A stretch of 64,000 nt of DNA from DASQPR01 sp963797675. Lineage in GTDB: Bacteria > Actinomycetota > Actinomycetes > Mycobacteriales > Micromonosporaceae. A program made the translations under genes and the position numbers. The notes under the pieces are model-generated. The model did no database searches, was not told where the DNA came from, and was given only the letters and a program-made list of their open reading frames with translations. The stretch spans positions 2,232,001 to 2,296,000 of the forward strand of contig CAWCQQ010000002.1 in assembly GCA_963797675.1 (NCBI GenBank), in the 5' to 3' direction. Below are positions 24,999 through 34,230 of the stretch, piece by piece. Each line of letters starts with the position of its first letter. Position 1 is the stretch's first letter.

Positions 24999-25114
24999 GC
25001 GCTACCTCCATACGTACGCCACCGAAACGGATCTCGATCACGGTAACGGCGCAGGCCGCACGAGCGGATCGGGACCGTTACCCATATCCGCTCGGCGGCC
25101 ACCTCACATCTGCC

Positions 25115-27006
25115 CTACAGCGTGCGTGCGAGCCGTTCGGCGAGCAGCCGTGTGAACCGGGACGGATCGGCCAGTTCGCCACCCTCGGCCAGCAGCGCCA
25201 TGCCGTAGACGAGCTCCGCGGTCTCGGCCAGCGTACGGGCGTCGCGGCCCTGCTCCTGCGCCTCCCGCATGCCGGTGACCAGGGGATGCCCCGGATTCAG
25301 TTCCAGGATTCGCTTGACCGTCGGGACGTCCTGGCCCATCGCCCGGTACATCTTCTCCAGGGTCGGCGTCATGTCGTGCGAGTCGCCGACGAGGCAGGCC
25401 GGTGAGGTGGTCAGGCGCGCCGAGAGGCGTACCTCTTTCACTTCGTCCTGGAGCTTTTCGGTCATCCACGTAAGCAGGGCCGCGAAGCGTTCGCGCTCGC
25501 CCTCGGCGGTCGCCTTGTCCTCCTCGGTCTCCAGGTCGACCTGCCCCTTGGCGATCGACTGCAGGGGCCTCCCGTCGAACTGGGCGACCTGCTCGACCCA
25601 CACCTCGTCGACCGGGTCGGTGAGCAGCAGCACCTCGTAGCCCTTGGTCAGGAACGCCTCCATATGCGGCGACTTCTCGATCATCGATCGGGACTCGCCG
25701 GTCATGTAGTAGATGTCCTTCTGGCCGTCCTTCATCCGCTCGACGTACTGCGCCAGCGTTGTGGTCTGCGCCGCGTCGTTCGTCGAGGCCAGCGACATGA
25801 CCTCGAGGATCAGGTCCTGGTTGTCGGAGTCCTCGAGCAGGCCCTCCTTGAGCGCTCGCCCGAACTCACCCCAGAACGTGTGGTAGCGCTCCGGATTGCC
25901 GGTCATCATGTCCTTGACCGTGGTGAGGACCTTCTTGACCAGCCGGCGGCGGACGTTCTGGATCTGGCGGTCCTGCTGGAGGATCTCGCGGGAGATGTTC
26001 AGCGAGAGGTCGTGCGCGTCCACGACACCCTTGACGAATCGCAGGTAGTTGGGCATCAGCGCGTCGCAGTCGTCCATGATGAAAACACGCTTCACGTACA
26101 GCTGTACGCCCCGCGAAGCCTCCCGCATGAACAGGTCGAACGGCGCCCGTGCCGGGATGAACAGCAGTGCCTCGTATTCGAACGTGCCTTCCGCTTTCAT
26201 GTGGATGATGTCCAGCGGATCGGTCCAGTCGTGGCTGATGTGCTTGTAGAACTCGTTGTATTCGGCTTCGTCGACGTCGCTGCGCGTGCGCGCCCAGAGC
26301 GCCTTCATCGAGTTGAGCGTCGTGACTTCCGGGCCGCTGTCGCCGGTGCCGGCCACCTCCATCCGGATCGGCCAGGCGATGAAGTCGGAGTAGCGCTTGA
26401 CGATCTCGCGGATCTTCCGCTCGGCCGTGTAGTCGAACAGCTTGTCGTCGCTGTCCTCCGGCTTCAGGTGCACGGTGACCGCGGTGCCCATGCGGCAGAT
26501 CGTCGACCGTCTCGATGACGTACGTGCCTTCGCCGGTCGACTCCCACCGGGTGCCTTCGGTCTCGCCGGCTTTGCGGCTCACCAGCGTCACCGTGTCGGC
26601 CACCATGAACGCGGAGTAGAAGCCGACGCCGAACTGCCCGATCAACTCGGTCGCGGCCGCTTCCTTCGACTCCTTCAGCTTCCGCAGCAGCTCGGCCGTG
26701 CCGGACTTGGCGATCGTGCCGATCAACTCGATGACCTCGGTCGCGGGACATACCGATGCCGTTGTCGCGGATCGTGACGGTCCGCTGCTCCTTGTCGACG
26801 TCGATCTCGATGTGGAGATCGGACGTGTCGACATCGAGATCCTTGTCGACCATCGACTGGAGGCGGAGTTTGTCCAGCGCGTCCGAGGCGTTGGAAATCA
26901 GCTCGCGCAGGAAAATGTCCTTGTTCGAATAGATCGAATGGACCATCAACTGCAGCAGCTGGCGCGCTTCGGCCTGGAACTCCAACGTTTCGGTGCGATC
27001 GCTCAC
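25115..27006 (-). pseudogene. htpG: chaperone HtpG (Hsp90) interrupted by two frameshifts
   Basis: Conserved HtpG sequence runs over 1.89 kb, the right length for about 630 residues, but in three frames. From GTG 27006 (AAAGG upstream) it reads LQLMVHSIYSNKDIFLRELI to DNGIGMSRD. Near 26740 one extra base changes frame, and VIELIGTIAKSGT through FGVGFYSAFMVAD to VIETVDDLP follows. Near 26490 a second extra base leads to GTAVTVHLK and the rest (middle domain NISREILQQ, C-terminal dimer domain) to 25115. Both shifts fall in the N-terminal ATPase domain, so no functional protein is predicted. Whether these are real mutations or sequence errors cannot be decided; there are no other stops. Confidence 0.88.
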
Positions 27007-27222
27007 GGGACACCTTTCGGCGTATCTCAGGGATGGCGGGAATCTCCGCCCCACAGGATAAGTCGCCGTCGTCCCGATGGCATACCGCGGAGGGTTCGCC
27101 GGTACCTGGACACTGACGTCCGTCCGACTTGCGTCGAACGCCGTCTGGCAGCATGGTGGGATCTGTGGGGAACAGTCCGTTTCGACTGTTCCCGTCGATC
27201 GACGAACACGAAGGATGTCATC

Positions 27223-27429
27223 ATGCAGGGAGTCGAGCCCAAGTTGGACAAGGCGTGGCACGGCAAGACGGCCCAGGAACTGGCCGACGCGCCGGTCTCC
27301 GCGCTCAAGGGCGTGTCCGAAGGTGACGCGGAGCTGCTGCTCAAGGCGTTCAACATCAAGACCGTCAAGGATATGGGTACGAACAAGTTCTTCCTGGCCG
27401 CGCAGGCGATCGCCCACCTCGCGAGCTAG
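27223..27429 (+). CDS. 68-residue conserved-looking small protein
   Basis: 68 residues from ATG 27223 with AAGGA 8 nt upstream. The sequence is soluble and helical: TAQELADAPVSALKGVSEGDAE is followed by LLKAFNIKTVKDM, a pattern like the helix-hairpin-helix or SAM-type small domains used for DNA or protein contacts (two short helices around a G-V-S/N-I-K turn). It is divergent from htpG with about 215 bp between, and followed by its own hairpin. The family name is not known to me. Confidence 0.7.
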   Translation: MQGVEPKLDKAWHGKTAQELADAPVSALKGVSEGDAELLLKAFNIKTVKDMGTNKFFLAAQAIAHLAS

Positions 27430-27435
27430 TTCGTA

Positions 27436-27473
27436 GCCGGATGACCTGATCCGCTCGGATCGGGTCATCCGGC
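27436..27473. terminator. 16-bp-stem hairpin after the 68-residue protein
   Basis: The arms GCCGGATGACCTGATC and GATCGGGTCATCCGGC pair with one G-U wobble around a 6-nt loop, 6 bp after the stop. There is no T-tract. Confidence 0.8.
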
Positions 27474-27499
27474 CTCGTGAGCTGCCTAGATGTGGCGAA

Positions 27500-27730
27500 T
27501 CACCTGGGCTGGAATGGGGAGGTCGGCAGCGGCGGCCGGATCGGCCGATGACCGGAGTGGTCAGCAGCGACGATCCCCGCCAAACCGATGAGCCTGGTGG
27601 CGGCCGTGCCGAGCGCCCAGCCGATCGACCCGCTGACCAGGATCGCGATCAACGACAGCAGCACGAGTCTGCGATCGAACGGGCGCAGCTCCGGCCCACG
27701 TCGTCGGTCCTGGCGGTCCATCTGGCTCAT
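27500..27730 (-). CDS. 76-residue membrane protein
   Basis: The ATG at 27730 overlaps the stop of the upstream gene by 4 bp (ATGA), so the two are coupled. A charged N-terminus (DRQDRRRGPELRPFDRR) precedes one long hydrophobic region (LVLLSLIAILVSGSIGWALG) and a shorter one (LIGLAGIVA), then a Pro/Arg-rich tail. The family is not recognised. Probably a small inner-membrane partner of the anchored protein encoded upstream. Confidence 0.6.
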   Translation of the reverse strand: MSQMDRQDRRRGPELRPFDRRLVLLSLIAILVSGSIGWALGTAATRLIGLAGIVAADHSGHRPIRPPLPTSPFQPR

Positions 27731-28305
27731 ACCTGGGAGAGCACCTCCTCGGCCAGCGATTGCAGTGCATCGCGAGCGCTGTCGACGGTCAGACCCGGTC
27801 CGGCGTAGCCACCGAGGAACAGGTACGTGCCGACCCGGGCGTCGAACCATACTTCGACTCTCGTGTCGTTGCGGACGACATCGAAGGCGGCCTCGTCGCC
27901 CACCTGGGCCGACCTCGGCGGACCGAACGGGTTGCGGATGAACGCCAGTGACTGGGCGAACACCGCCCTGGTCTGCGTCACCGGGTCGCCGGCCGGACCG
28001 CGTCCGATGTGCCACAGCTGGAAGTTGAGATACATCGCGTCGGTGGTGACCACGCACGTGCTGGCCCGGTAGTAGGCGGTGGAACTCCGCCCGGCCACCG
28101 GCTCGCCGTGGCCGGGCGCCAACACGTCGATGAACTGCGACCGGACGAGACTGCACGCGGCGGGCGGTGCGGCCGGCGCGACGTGAGTGGTCGACACCGC
28201 GAGAAGCCCGCCGGCCGCCAGGGCCAGTACACAGAGGACGGTCACCGAGATGGTACGAGCAGTCCACCGGAGCCGTGGCTTGAACACGTCGATGTTGTAA
28301 CACAC
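27727..28305 (-). CDS. membrane-anchored or secreted protein of unknown function
   Basis: 192 residues from a GTG at 28305; later starts are possible. A basic segment (FKPRLRWTARTI) and a hydrophobic helix (VTVLCVLALAAGGLLAV) form a signal anchor. The external part has Cys at PAACSLV and STCVV, probably disulfide-linked, and a beta-rich body ending in a helix. The pattern is reminiscent of DUF3558-like actinobacterial surface proteins, but that is not firm. It is the first gene of a two-gene coupled unit. Confidence 0.6.
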   Translation of the reverse strand: MCYNIDVFKPRLRWTARTISVTVLCVLALAAGGLLAVSTTHVAPAAPPAACSLVRSQFIDVLAPGHGEPVAGRSSTAYYRASTCVVTTDAMYLNFQLWHIGRGPAGDPVTQTRAVFAQSLAFIRNPFGPPRSAQVGDEAAFDVVRNDTRVEVWFDARVGTYLFLGGYAGPGLTVDSARDALQSLAEEVLSQV

Positions 28306-28522
28306 GCGGACGCACTTGGATGCCCTGTCCTATTCGACGATGTGCTGAAGTTTCGCATATCAGCACGTCAGACTGCATCCTTCGGTATGTTTTTCAGGTC
28401 GCGGCGGCACGTGTACGCGCGAATCCGAGCCACGGGCCGGCTTCTCGATGCGGTTCGCGGAGACCGTGTCGAGCGCCGCTTCCCATCCCATTGACCGAAC
28501 TTCCGCGCTATCGGAGGCAGCT

Positions 28523-29350
28523 ATGACCACGGGGCATGTGTCGATCAAAGACGGCATGGAGATCTTCTTCAAAGACTGGGGTCGGGGACAGCCGGTCGTG
28601 TTCAGCCACGGGTGGCCGCTGACCGCGGACGCGTGGGACGACCAGTTGCAGTTCGTCGCCGACAACGGATTCCGGGCGATTGCCCACGATCGACGCGGCG
28701 GCGGCCGTTCCGGACAGTCGTGGGACGGGAACGATCTCGACACGTACGCCGATGATCTGTCGCAGGTGCTCGAGACGCTCGACATCACCGACGCGGTCCT
28801 GGTCGGGCACTCGACCGGTGGTGGAGAGGTGACCCGCTATATCGGTCGTCACGGTACGTCGCGAGTCTCGAAGGTGGTGCTGGTGGGTGCGATCCCGCCG
28901 CTCATGCTCAAGACCGCCGCGAACCCGGAGGGACTTCCGGTCGCGGTCTTCGACGAGATCCGCGACGGCATCAAGAAGGACAGGTCGCAGTATTACAAGG
29001 ACCTGAGCGCCCCGTTCTACGGCGCGAACCGCGCTGGATCGCAGGTGTCTCAGGGACTGCGCGACCAGTTCTGGCTGCAGAGCATGACGGTCGGCATCAA
29101 GGGCGCGTACGACTGCGTCAAGGCGTTCTCGGAGACCGACCTGACTATGGATCTTGAGGGCATTGACGTGCCGACGCTGATCATCCACGGCGATGACGAC
29201 CAGATCGTACCGATCGGGGACTCTGCGATGAAGTCGTCGAAGATCGTCAAGGATGCGCAGCTGAAGATCTATCCCGGCGCACCGCACGGGTTGATGAGCA
29301 CGCACAAGGATCAGTTCAACGCCGATCTGCTGGCGTTCCTGAAGTCCTGA
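28523..29350 (+). CDS. alpha/beta hydrolase, non-haem chloroperoxidase type
   Basis: 275 residues from the ATG at 28523 with GGAGG upstream; the frame open from 28448 is leader. The oxyanion segment is FSHGWPL, the nucleophile elbow GHSTGGGE, a late Asp in IHGDDDQIVP and His in GAPHGLMST. This is the pattern of cofactor-free haloperoxidases/perhydrolases and arylesterases. These act as esterases and can form peracids with acetate; haloperoxidation is a side reaction. The 217-bp upstream region has a small inverted repeat (GTGCTGA/TCAGCAC at 28342-28366) that could be an operator. Confidence 0.9.
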   Translation: MTTGHVSIKDGMEIFFKDWGRGQPVVFSHGWPLTADAWDDQLQFVADNGFRAIAHDRRGGGRSGQSWDGNDLDTYADDLSQVLETLDITDAVLVGHSTGGGEVTRYIGRHGTSRVSKVVLVGAIPPLMLKTAANPEGLPVAVFDEIRDGIKKDRSQYYKDLSAPFYGANRAGSQVSQGLRDQFWLQSMTVGIKGAYDCVKAFSETDLTMDLEGIDVPTLIIHGDDDQIVPIGDSAMKSSKIVKDAQLKIYPGAPHGLMSTHKDQFNADLLAFLKS

Positions 29351-29375
29351 CGTTACGGAACGGCTTGGTCGGACG

Positions 29376-29404
29376 GCGGCGCAGACGACATCGGCGCCGC
29401 TTTT
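29376..29404 (+). terminator. rho-independent terminator with T-run
   Basis: GCGGCGC and GCGCCGC form a 7-bp stem around an 11-nt loop, followed directly by TTTT. This is one of few hairpins here with a T-tract, 26 bp after the hydrolase stop. Confidence 0.7.
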
Positions 29405-29575
29405 CGACGCGCCCGGCACCGCACTTGGCGCACGCTGGGGATCGCGTGCACGCTGGTTTGTCACACCGTGTCGGGTGCGCACGTCTGCTCTCTCAACGGA
29501 GATGTACGGTAGGCGCCGTCGGCCCGACCCGGTCCGCATTCCGCGGTGCACCGTTCCAGGAGAAGATCTGCAGAC

Positions 29576-30940
29576 ATGTGCGTTGCCTGCGGCATTGCCA
29601 CCCACATCCCGGAACCGGAGGCCGCAGCGGTCGTCGCACAGCCGGTCGCCACCGCGCTCGTTGCGTCGCCCCGCAAGTTCGCCGCTCTACGCAACCGTGA
29701 CTGCCGGCCGTACCTGTTCGGTGCGGCGCTGGCCATGATGGCGGACAACATCGAACACGTCATCACGTACTGGGTTCTGTGGCAGAAATTCCACTCTCCG
29801 GCGCTGACCGGGTTCGAGGTGATCAGCCACTGGGTACCGTTCCTGCTGTTCTCGGTGTATTTCGGCTCCCTCGCCGATCGCTACGACTGCCGCCGGGTCA
29901 TCCAGGCCGCTCAGGTGCTCTTCATGGCGGTGTCCGCGACCTGGGGAATCCTGTTCATCACCGGCTCGCTGCACATCTGGGAAGCGAGCGTGCTCCTGGT
30001 CCTGCACGGCATGGCCGGGTCGCTGTGGACACCGGGCGAGCAGTTGATGCTGCACGACTTCGTCGGTACGGCCGACCTGCCGAGCGCCGTACGTCTGAAC
30101 GCCACGTTCCGCAGTCTCGGCATCCTGTTCGGCCCCGTCGTCGGATCGGTCCTGCTGCTGGGCCTCGGCCCGACCGTCGGCATCTTCGTCAACATCGCGT
30201 TCTATCTTCCGCTGACGTTGTACTTGTTCCGGACGAAGTTCACCGGCCACACCCGCGACGGCGGCGTACGTCGGGTGCGGGTCGGCATCCTCGACTCGGT
30301 ACGCGTACTGCGTCAGGTCGGCTCGAATCACACCCTGGTCAGCATGATCATCTTGGCCGGGCTGGGATCGTTCTTCGTCGGCGCCTCGCTGCAGTCGTCG
30401 ATGCCGATCTTCGCCACCGACCTGGGCGGCCACAGTGCCGGCTTCGCGTACGGTGTGCTGCTGTTCGCCACCGGCGCCGGCGGCGTGATCGGCGGCATCC
30501 TGCTCGAGGCCACCGGCCGGATCACGCCCAACGTGCGAGCCGCAGTCGCCAGTACCGCCGTCTACGGCGTGGCCACGCTGCTGTTCGCCGTCACGACCAG
30601 CTATCCGCTCGCCGTGATCATGTTGATCGTGGGCGGCGTCGCCAACCTGGCATCGATGTCGATCGGGCAAACCGTCGTCCAACTCCTCGCACCACCCGCC
30701 GACCGGGGCCGTGTCATCGGCGTGTACGGCATGTCCGCCAACGGACTCCGCGCCGGCAGCGGCTTCACCGTCGGCCTGCTCGGCGCCGCCATCGGCGTGC
30801 ACTGGTCACTCGGTCTCAGCGCCACCGCACTCTGCCTGGGCACCGCCGCGGCCGGGATCTATGCCCTCGGCGGCTCCCGCAACAGTGGCTCCGGCGACAC
30901 CGTTCACCTCAACGGCGATCGGACCGCTGCGCTCCGATGA
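29576..30940 (+). CDS. MFS transporter, EntS-like
   Basis: 454 residues from the ATG at 29576. A 45-residue cytoplasmic N-terminus containing MCVACG precedes about 12 membrane helices. The loop 2-3 motif YFGSLADRYDCRRVI matches the major-facilitator signature G-x-L-a-D-r-x-g-r-r, and the layout fits the MFS_3/enterobactin-exporter-like group. Likely an exporter of a small molecule or drug; the substrate is unknown. AGGAG lies somewhat far (about 12 nt) upstream of the ATG. It has no adjacent regulator. Confidence 0.85.
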   Translation: MCVACGIATHIPEPEAAAVVAQPVATALVASPRKFAALRNRDCRPYLFGAALAMMADNIEHVITYWVLWQKFHSPALTGFEVISHWVPFLLFSVYFGSLADRYDCRRVIQAAQVLFMAVSATWGILFITGSLHIWEASVLLVLHGMAGSLWTPGEQLMLHDFVGTADLPSAVRLNATFRSLGILFGPVVGSVLLLGLGPTVGIFVNIAFYLPLTLYLFRTKFTGHTRDGGVRRVRVGILDSVRVLRQVGSNHTLVSMIILAGLGSFFVGASLQSSMPIFATDLGGHSAGFAYGVLLFATGAGGVIGGILLEATGRITPNVRAAVASTAVYGVATLLFAVTTSYPLAVIMLIVGGVANLASMSIGQTVVQLLAPPADRGRVIGVYGMSANGLRAGSGFTVGLLGAAIGVHWSLGLSATALCLGTAAAGIYALGGSRNSGSGDTVHLNGDRTAALR

Positions 30941-30995
30941 GGTGAGGTGATGTCGGAGTTGCGACATCCGCGAGCTTCCGCCCGGCGCGTCCGGT

Positions 30996-31001
30996 TAGGT
31001 T
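30996..31001 (+). promoter_or_regulatory. -10 box TAGGTT, leaderless start of the next lipoprotein
   Basis: TAGGTT ends 6 nt before the ATG at 31008, without a Shine-Dalgarno sequence. Confidence 0.4.
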
Positions 31002-31007
31002 GGCTGC

Positions 31008-31715
31008 ATGGTCCGCCATCGTGCCGCAACCATGTTTCTTGCCGTCGTCCTGGTCGCTGCGCCGGCCGCTTGCACGCACTCGAGCCCGCCCGGCAAGGCC
31101 GGACTGGCTGCCGCCGGCAGCACATCGCCCACGCTCGCACCGGCGCCGACAGCCCCGGCACCGACCGGAGCATCAGCGCCGTCAACACCAGGGACGTCGG
31201 GAGCGACCAACACGACCGCGCACGGCACGTCGTCGTCGACGAGTTCGCACGGTACGTCGCACAGCAGCAGTTCACCGTCGCCGAGTGGCGATCCGGTCGC
31301 GAGTGACTACAGCGTGGCGTGGTCGAACGCCGAATGCTCCTGGTACGTCTACGCCGACGGCAGTGGATTCCTTTCCGCGAACTACGCGATCAGCGCGTCC
31401 GTCCTCAACCAGACGGGCACGGTCAAGGTGACGGTCACCACTCCGAGCCCCTACCTGAAGACCACGTCCGAGACGTATCAGGCGTACCAGCTCAAGCCCG
31501 GCACGACGCCCAACGGCATCGTGGATCGCTTCACCGACCAGTCGCTGGTCGCCGGCGCGACGTTCACGTTCACCGCGACCGTCTCCTTCACCGGCGGCGT
31601 GCCCGACGAGCTTGCCGACGACAACGTCTCGGTCTTAGCGTTCCGCGTCCCGAACACGTTCCAGCCGGGCCCGAGTGGCGATCAGACCGCGTTCTGCGCG
31701 CACGTCAATCCCTGA
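31008..31715 (+). CDS. lipoprotein with Ser/Thr-rich linker and beta-sandwich-like domain
   Basis: 235 residues. The lipoprotein signal ends in the lipobox P-A-A-C (Cys22). Residues about 25-90 are Ser/Thr/Pro/Ala-rich, a cell-wall-spanning linker. The C-terminal domain of about 140 residues is predicted beta-rich, with Cys near its start (ECSWYVYADG) and end (FCAHVNP), likely a disulfide. The family is not recognised. Its 3' end overlaps efeB by 11 bp on the opposite strand. Confidence 0.7.
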   Translation: MVRHRAATMFLAVVLVAAPAACTHSSPPGKAGLAAAGSTSPTLAPAPTAPAPTGASAPSTPGTSGATNTTAHGTSSSTSSHGTSHSSSSPSPSGDPVASDYSVAWSNAECSWYVYADGSGFLSANYAISASVLNQTGTVKVTVTTPSPYLKTTSETYQAYQLKPGTTPNGIVDRFTDQSLVAGATFTFTATVSFTGGVPDELADDNVSVLAFRVPNTFQPGPSGDQTAFCAHVNP

Positions 31716-32928
31716 CGGCGGCGAAGAGTCCGGATCCGAACATGTCGTGCGCATCCCGTACGCCGGGCAGCGCGAAGAAGTAGCCGCCGCCGGTCGGCTG
31801 GACGTAGTCGACCAGCGGCTCGTCGGCCAACCGTTCCTGCACCGCCTGGAACTGCCGTACGACATCGCGCTGATAGCAGCAGAACAGCAGGCCGACGTCC
31901 AGGTTTCCGTTGACGTCGACGCCGCGATCGTAGTTGTAACCGCGACGGAAGATCTGCTGCGGATCCGTCTCCGGCGTCCGTGGATTCGCGACCCGGATGT
32001 GCGCCGACAGCGGGATGCCGATGCCGTTCGGATCGTTGTCGTAATCGGGCTTGTCGGTCTCCGAGGCCATGTTCAGCGGTGCGCCGGAGTCCCGCCGCCG
32101 CCCGATCATCGTCTCCTGCTCGTGTAGCGACACGCGATCCCAGAATTCCACCAGCATCCGGATGATCCGGATGACCTGGTAGCTGCCGCCCGATGCCCAG
32201 GCCGGCTCGCCGTTGACACCACCGCGCGTCCAGAGCAGGTCGCGAGCGACCGCCGGATCGGTGACCTCGGGGTGTGCGATGCCGTCCTTGAATCCGAGCT
32301 GGTTGCGCGGTGCGCCGCTCGGCCGCGGCGCGGCCCGGAAACCGTCCGCCTTCCAGTTGAGCTGCATCCCCGACCGCGTGTGCTTCGCGATGTCCCGCAG
32401 CGCATGCATCACCGTGTCCCGGGAGTCGGCGCAGATCTGCAGCGAGATATCGCCGTGCAGTTCGGCGGAGCCGTCGAGGTGGTCGTTCGCGAAGACCGGC
32501 ATCGGGGTCAGCATGGCGGGCTTGCCCGAACCGAGACCGTAGCGGTCATCGAAGAGTGAGGCGCCGACGCCGACGGTCACGGTCAGACCATCAGCCGGTA
32601 CGACCGGGCCGAGCGTCTCGCTGTCCGGCGGTCCGGAAGCAACGCTGACGTCCGGCGGGGCGCCGCCACCGGTCAGGAACCGGGCGCGCTCGGTCAGTGC
32701 GGCGAACAGATCCTGCAGGTCGGCACGGCTCGACGCGGTGGCGTTGAACGACACGAACGTACCGGCGGCCTGCTGCGGCGTAACGATGCCGGCCTGCTGT
32801 ACGCCGTGGAATTCGATCCGCCGGTCGTCGTCGCCGCCGGATGCGAACGCACTGGCGCCGAATGCACCCGCGCCCAGAGCGGCGGCTCCGAGAGCCGTTC
32901 CACGCAGTAGCGAGCGGCGAGTCGTCAT
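31705..32928 (-). CDS. efeB: Tat-exported Dyp-type haem peroxidase EfeB
   Basis: 407 residues. The N-terminus TTRRSLLRG is a twin-arginine signal. The mature part is a dye-decolourising peroxidase: GFKDGIAHP near residue 220 is the G-x-x-D-G motif with the distal catalytic Asp, and GGSYQVIRIIRM with the later GYNYDRG are typical of the EfeB subfamily. It acts outside the membrane in the EfeUOB elemental-iron uptake system, possibly oxidising ferrous iron or stripping iron from haem. The ATG overlaps the efeO stop by 4 bp, so the two are coupled. The permease gene efeU is absent from the flanks. Confidence 0.93.
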   Translation of the reverse strand: MTTRRSLLRGTALGAAALGAGAFGASAFASGGDDDRRIEFHGVQQAGIVTPQQAAGTFVSFNATASSRADLQDLFAALTERARFLTGGGAPPDVSVASGPPDSETLGPVVPADGLTVTVGVGASLFDDRYGLGSGKPAMLTPMPVFANDHLDGSAELHGDISLQICADSRDTVMHALRDIAKHTRSGMQLNWKADGFRAAPRPSGAPRNQLGFKDGIAHPEVTDPAVARDLLWTRGGVNGEPAWASGGSYQVIRIIRMLVEFWDRVSLHEQETMIGRRRDSGAPLNMASETDKPDYDNDPNGIGIPLSAHIRVANPRTPETDPQQIFRRGYNYDRGVDVNGNLDVGLLFCCYQRDVVRQFQAVQERLADEPLVDYVQPTGGGYFFALPGVRDAHDMFGSGLFAAVRD

Positions 32929-34106
32929 GCGGATGTCCGTTCTGCCAGCAGGTTGGGGACGACGGCGAGCTGTTCGAGCAGCGCGTCGGTGTCCGCGTCG
33001 AGCTTCTGGCGCTGGTCCCGGGAGATCTGCGCGACCGCGATCCAGGCGCCGGATCGCCGGCCGGCGATCAGGTCAGCCTGCACGGTGGCGATGCCCTGGT
33101 CGATAGCGGTCAGCAGCGCGGGTTGTCGGGATTCGATCAGCGGTCGGATCGTGGCCAGGACGCCGAGGGTGCCTTCGGTGTTCGCGTACGCGGTGGCGAG
33201 CGACGTGCCGCTGCCGTAGTCGTCGGCGCCACTGATCTGGAACTGCAGCGCGTTCTCGAGGATTTCGTGCGTGCGCAGCGGCAGGTCGAACGGGTCGATG
33301 TCCTCGCTCGGGAAGTCGTCGAACAGACCGTCCACATCGGACTGGAGCTGGTCGGTCAGCGGCCGGAGCGTGGTCGCCGATTCGTCGTGCCAGAGACCGT
33401 ACTCGATCCGGAAGAAACCGGTCCACGACGTGTCGTGCACGCCGGTCAGCCCTTCGGTCGTGCCGTTGATCGCGCCGTCGAAGTCGCCGAACGAGTTGTA
33501 GGCCGCGCCGAGTCGCTCGTACGCGAGGTGGGCGGGCAGCCAATCGGTGCGCGCTTTGTCCAGGTTGCCGCCGGCGACGTCCGCGGCGAGTCGACGAACT
33601 GCGGCTTGCAACGGCGGCAGGCCAGCCTTCACATAGGCCCGATACGCCACGACCGAAGGATCAAGATCAAGGTCAGGCATAGGAGGTACGCCCTCGACGG
33701 CGCCGGCCACGTTCCCGTCCACCGCGTACGCCTTCGAGGTCAGCACGGTCCCGTTGCTGAATACGCAGCGCAGGGCATAGCGGCCGGTGCCGAGCGTGGT
33801 GTCGAGGTTGCGGATGCTGCCCGCGTTGACGTCGCGAGCCTCCGCGTACACGAGGTGTTTCGTCGGGTCGATCAGATAGACCTGCGCGGTGTCCGGCGAC
33901 GTGTCGTGGAGCACGATCGTCTGGTGACCGGTGTTCGGCCCGGACCAGTCCGCGCCGCAGTTGGTCTCGCTGACCGTGACGTCGTCATTCGCGAACGCGA
34001 CGTAGATTCCGACGGCCGCGGCGGCGACGACCACGATCGCGCCGAGCGCGATGAACATCCAGCGCCGGGCGGCCGATCGACTGTGCACGGCGGCGGCGGT
34101 CTCCAA
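32925..34106 (-). CDS. efeO: iron-uptake protein EfeO (cupredoxin plus M75 imelysin domain)
   Basis: 393 residues. A TTG start at 34106 is used; an internal GTG at 34088 is possible. One N-terminal hydrophobic helix (MFIALGAIVVVAAAAVG) anchors or exports the protein. Residues about 40-130 are a cupredoxin-like domain with Cys near both ends, and 150-393 form the M75 domain with LPAHLAYE as the H-x-x-x-E type metal motif and FFRIEYGLWHD. EfeO binds iron in the exoplasm and passes it to EfeU. No efeU gene lies upstream, where a convergent-orientation gap of 124 bp leads to a phosphoesterase on the same strand. Confidence 0.9.
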   Translation of the reverse strand: METAAAVHSRSAARRWMFIALGAIVVVAAAAVGIYVAFANDDVTVSETNCGADWSGPNTGHQTIVLHDTSPDTAQVYLIDPTKHLVYAEARDVNAGSIRNLDTTLGTGRYALRCVFSNGTVLTSKAYAVDGNVAGAVEGVPPMPDLDLDPSVVAYRAYVKAGLPPLQAAVRRLAADVAGGNLDKARTDWLPAHLAYERLGAAYNSFGDFDGAINGTTEGLTGVHDTSWTGFFRIEYGLWHDESATTLRPLTDQLQSDVDGLFDDFPSEDIDPFDLPLRTHEILENALQFQISGADDYGSGTSLATAYANTEGTLGVLATIRPLIESRQPALLTAIDQGIATVQADLIAGRRSGAWIAVAQISRDQRQKLDADTDALLEQLAVVPNLLAERTSA

Positions 34107-34230
34107 TGGTGGCCTGCTTCCCGGTCGGTGGCAGCGGATCCATGATGTGCCTGGATTTTCGGATGGCGGGGTTGCGCGCTGACGTCGCCCGCACAGCGTT
34201 GAGGTGAACGGGCGACGCCAGCTGAGGAGA

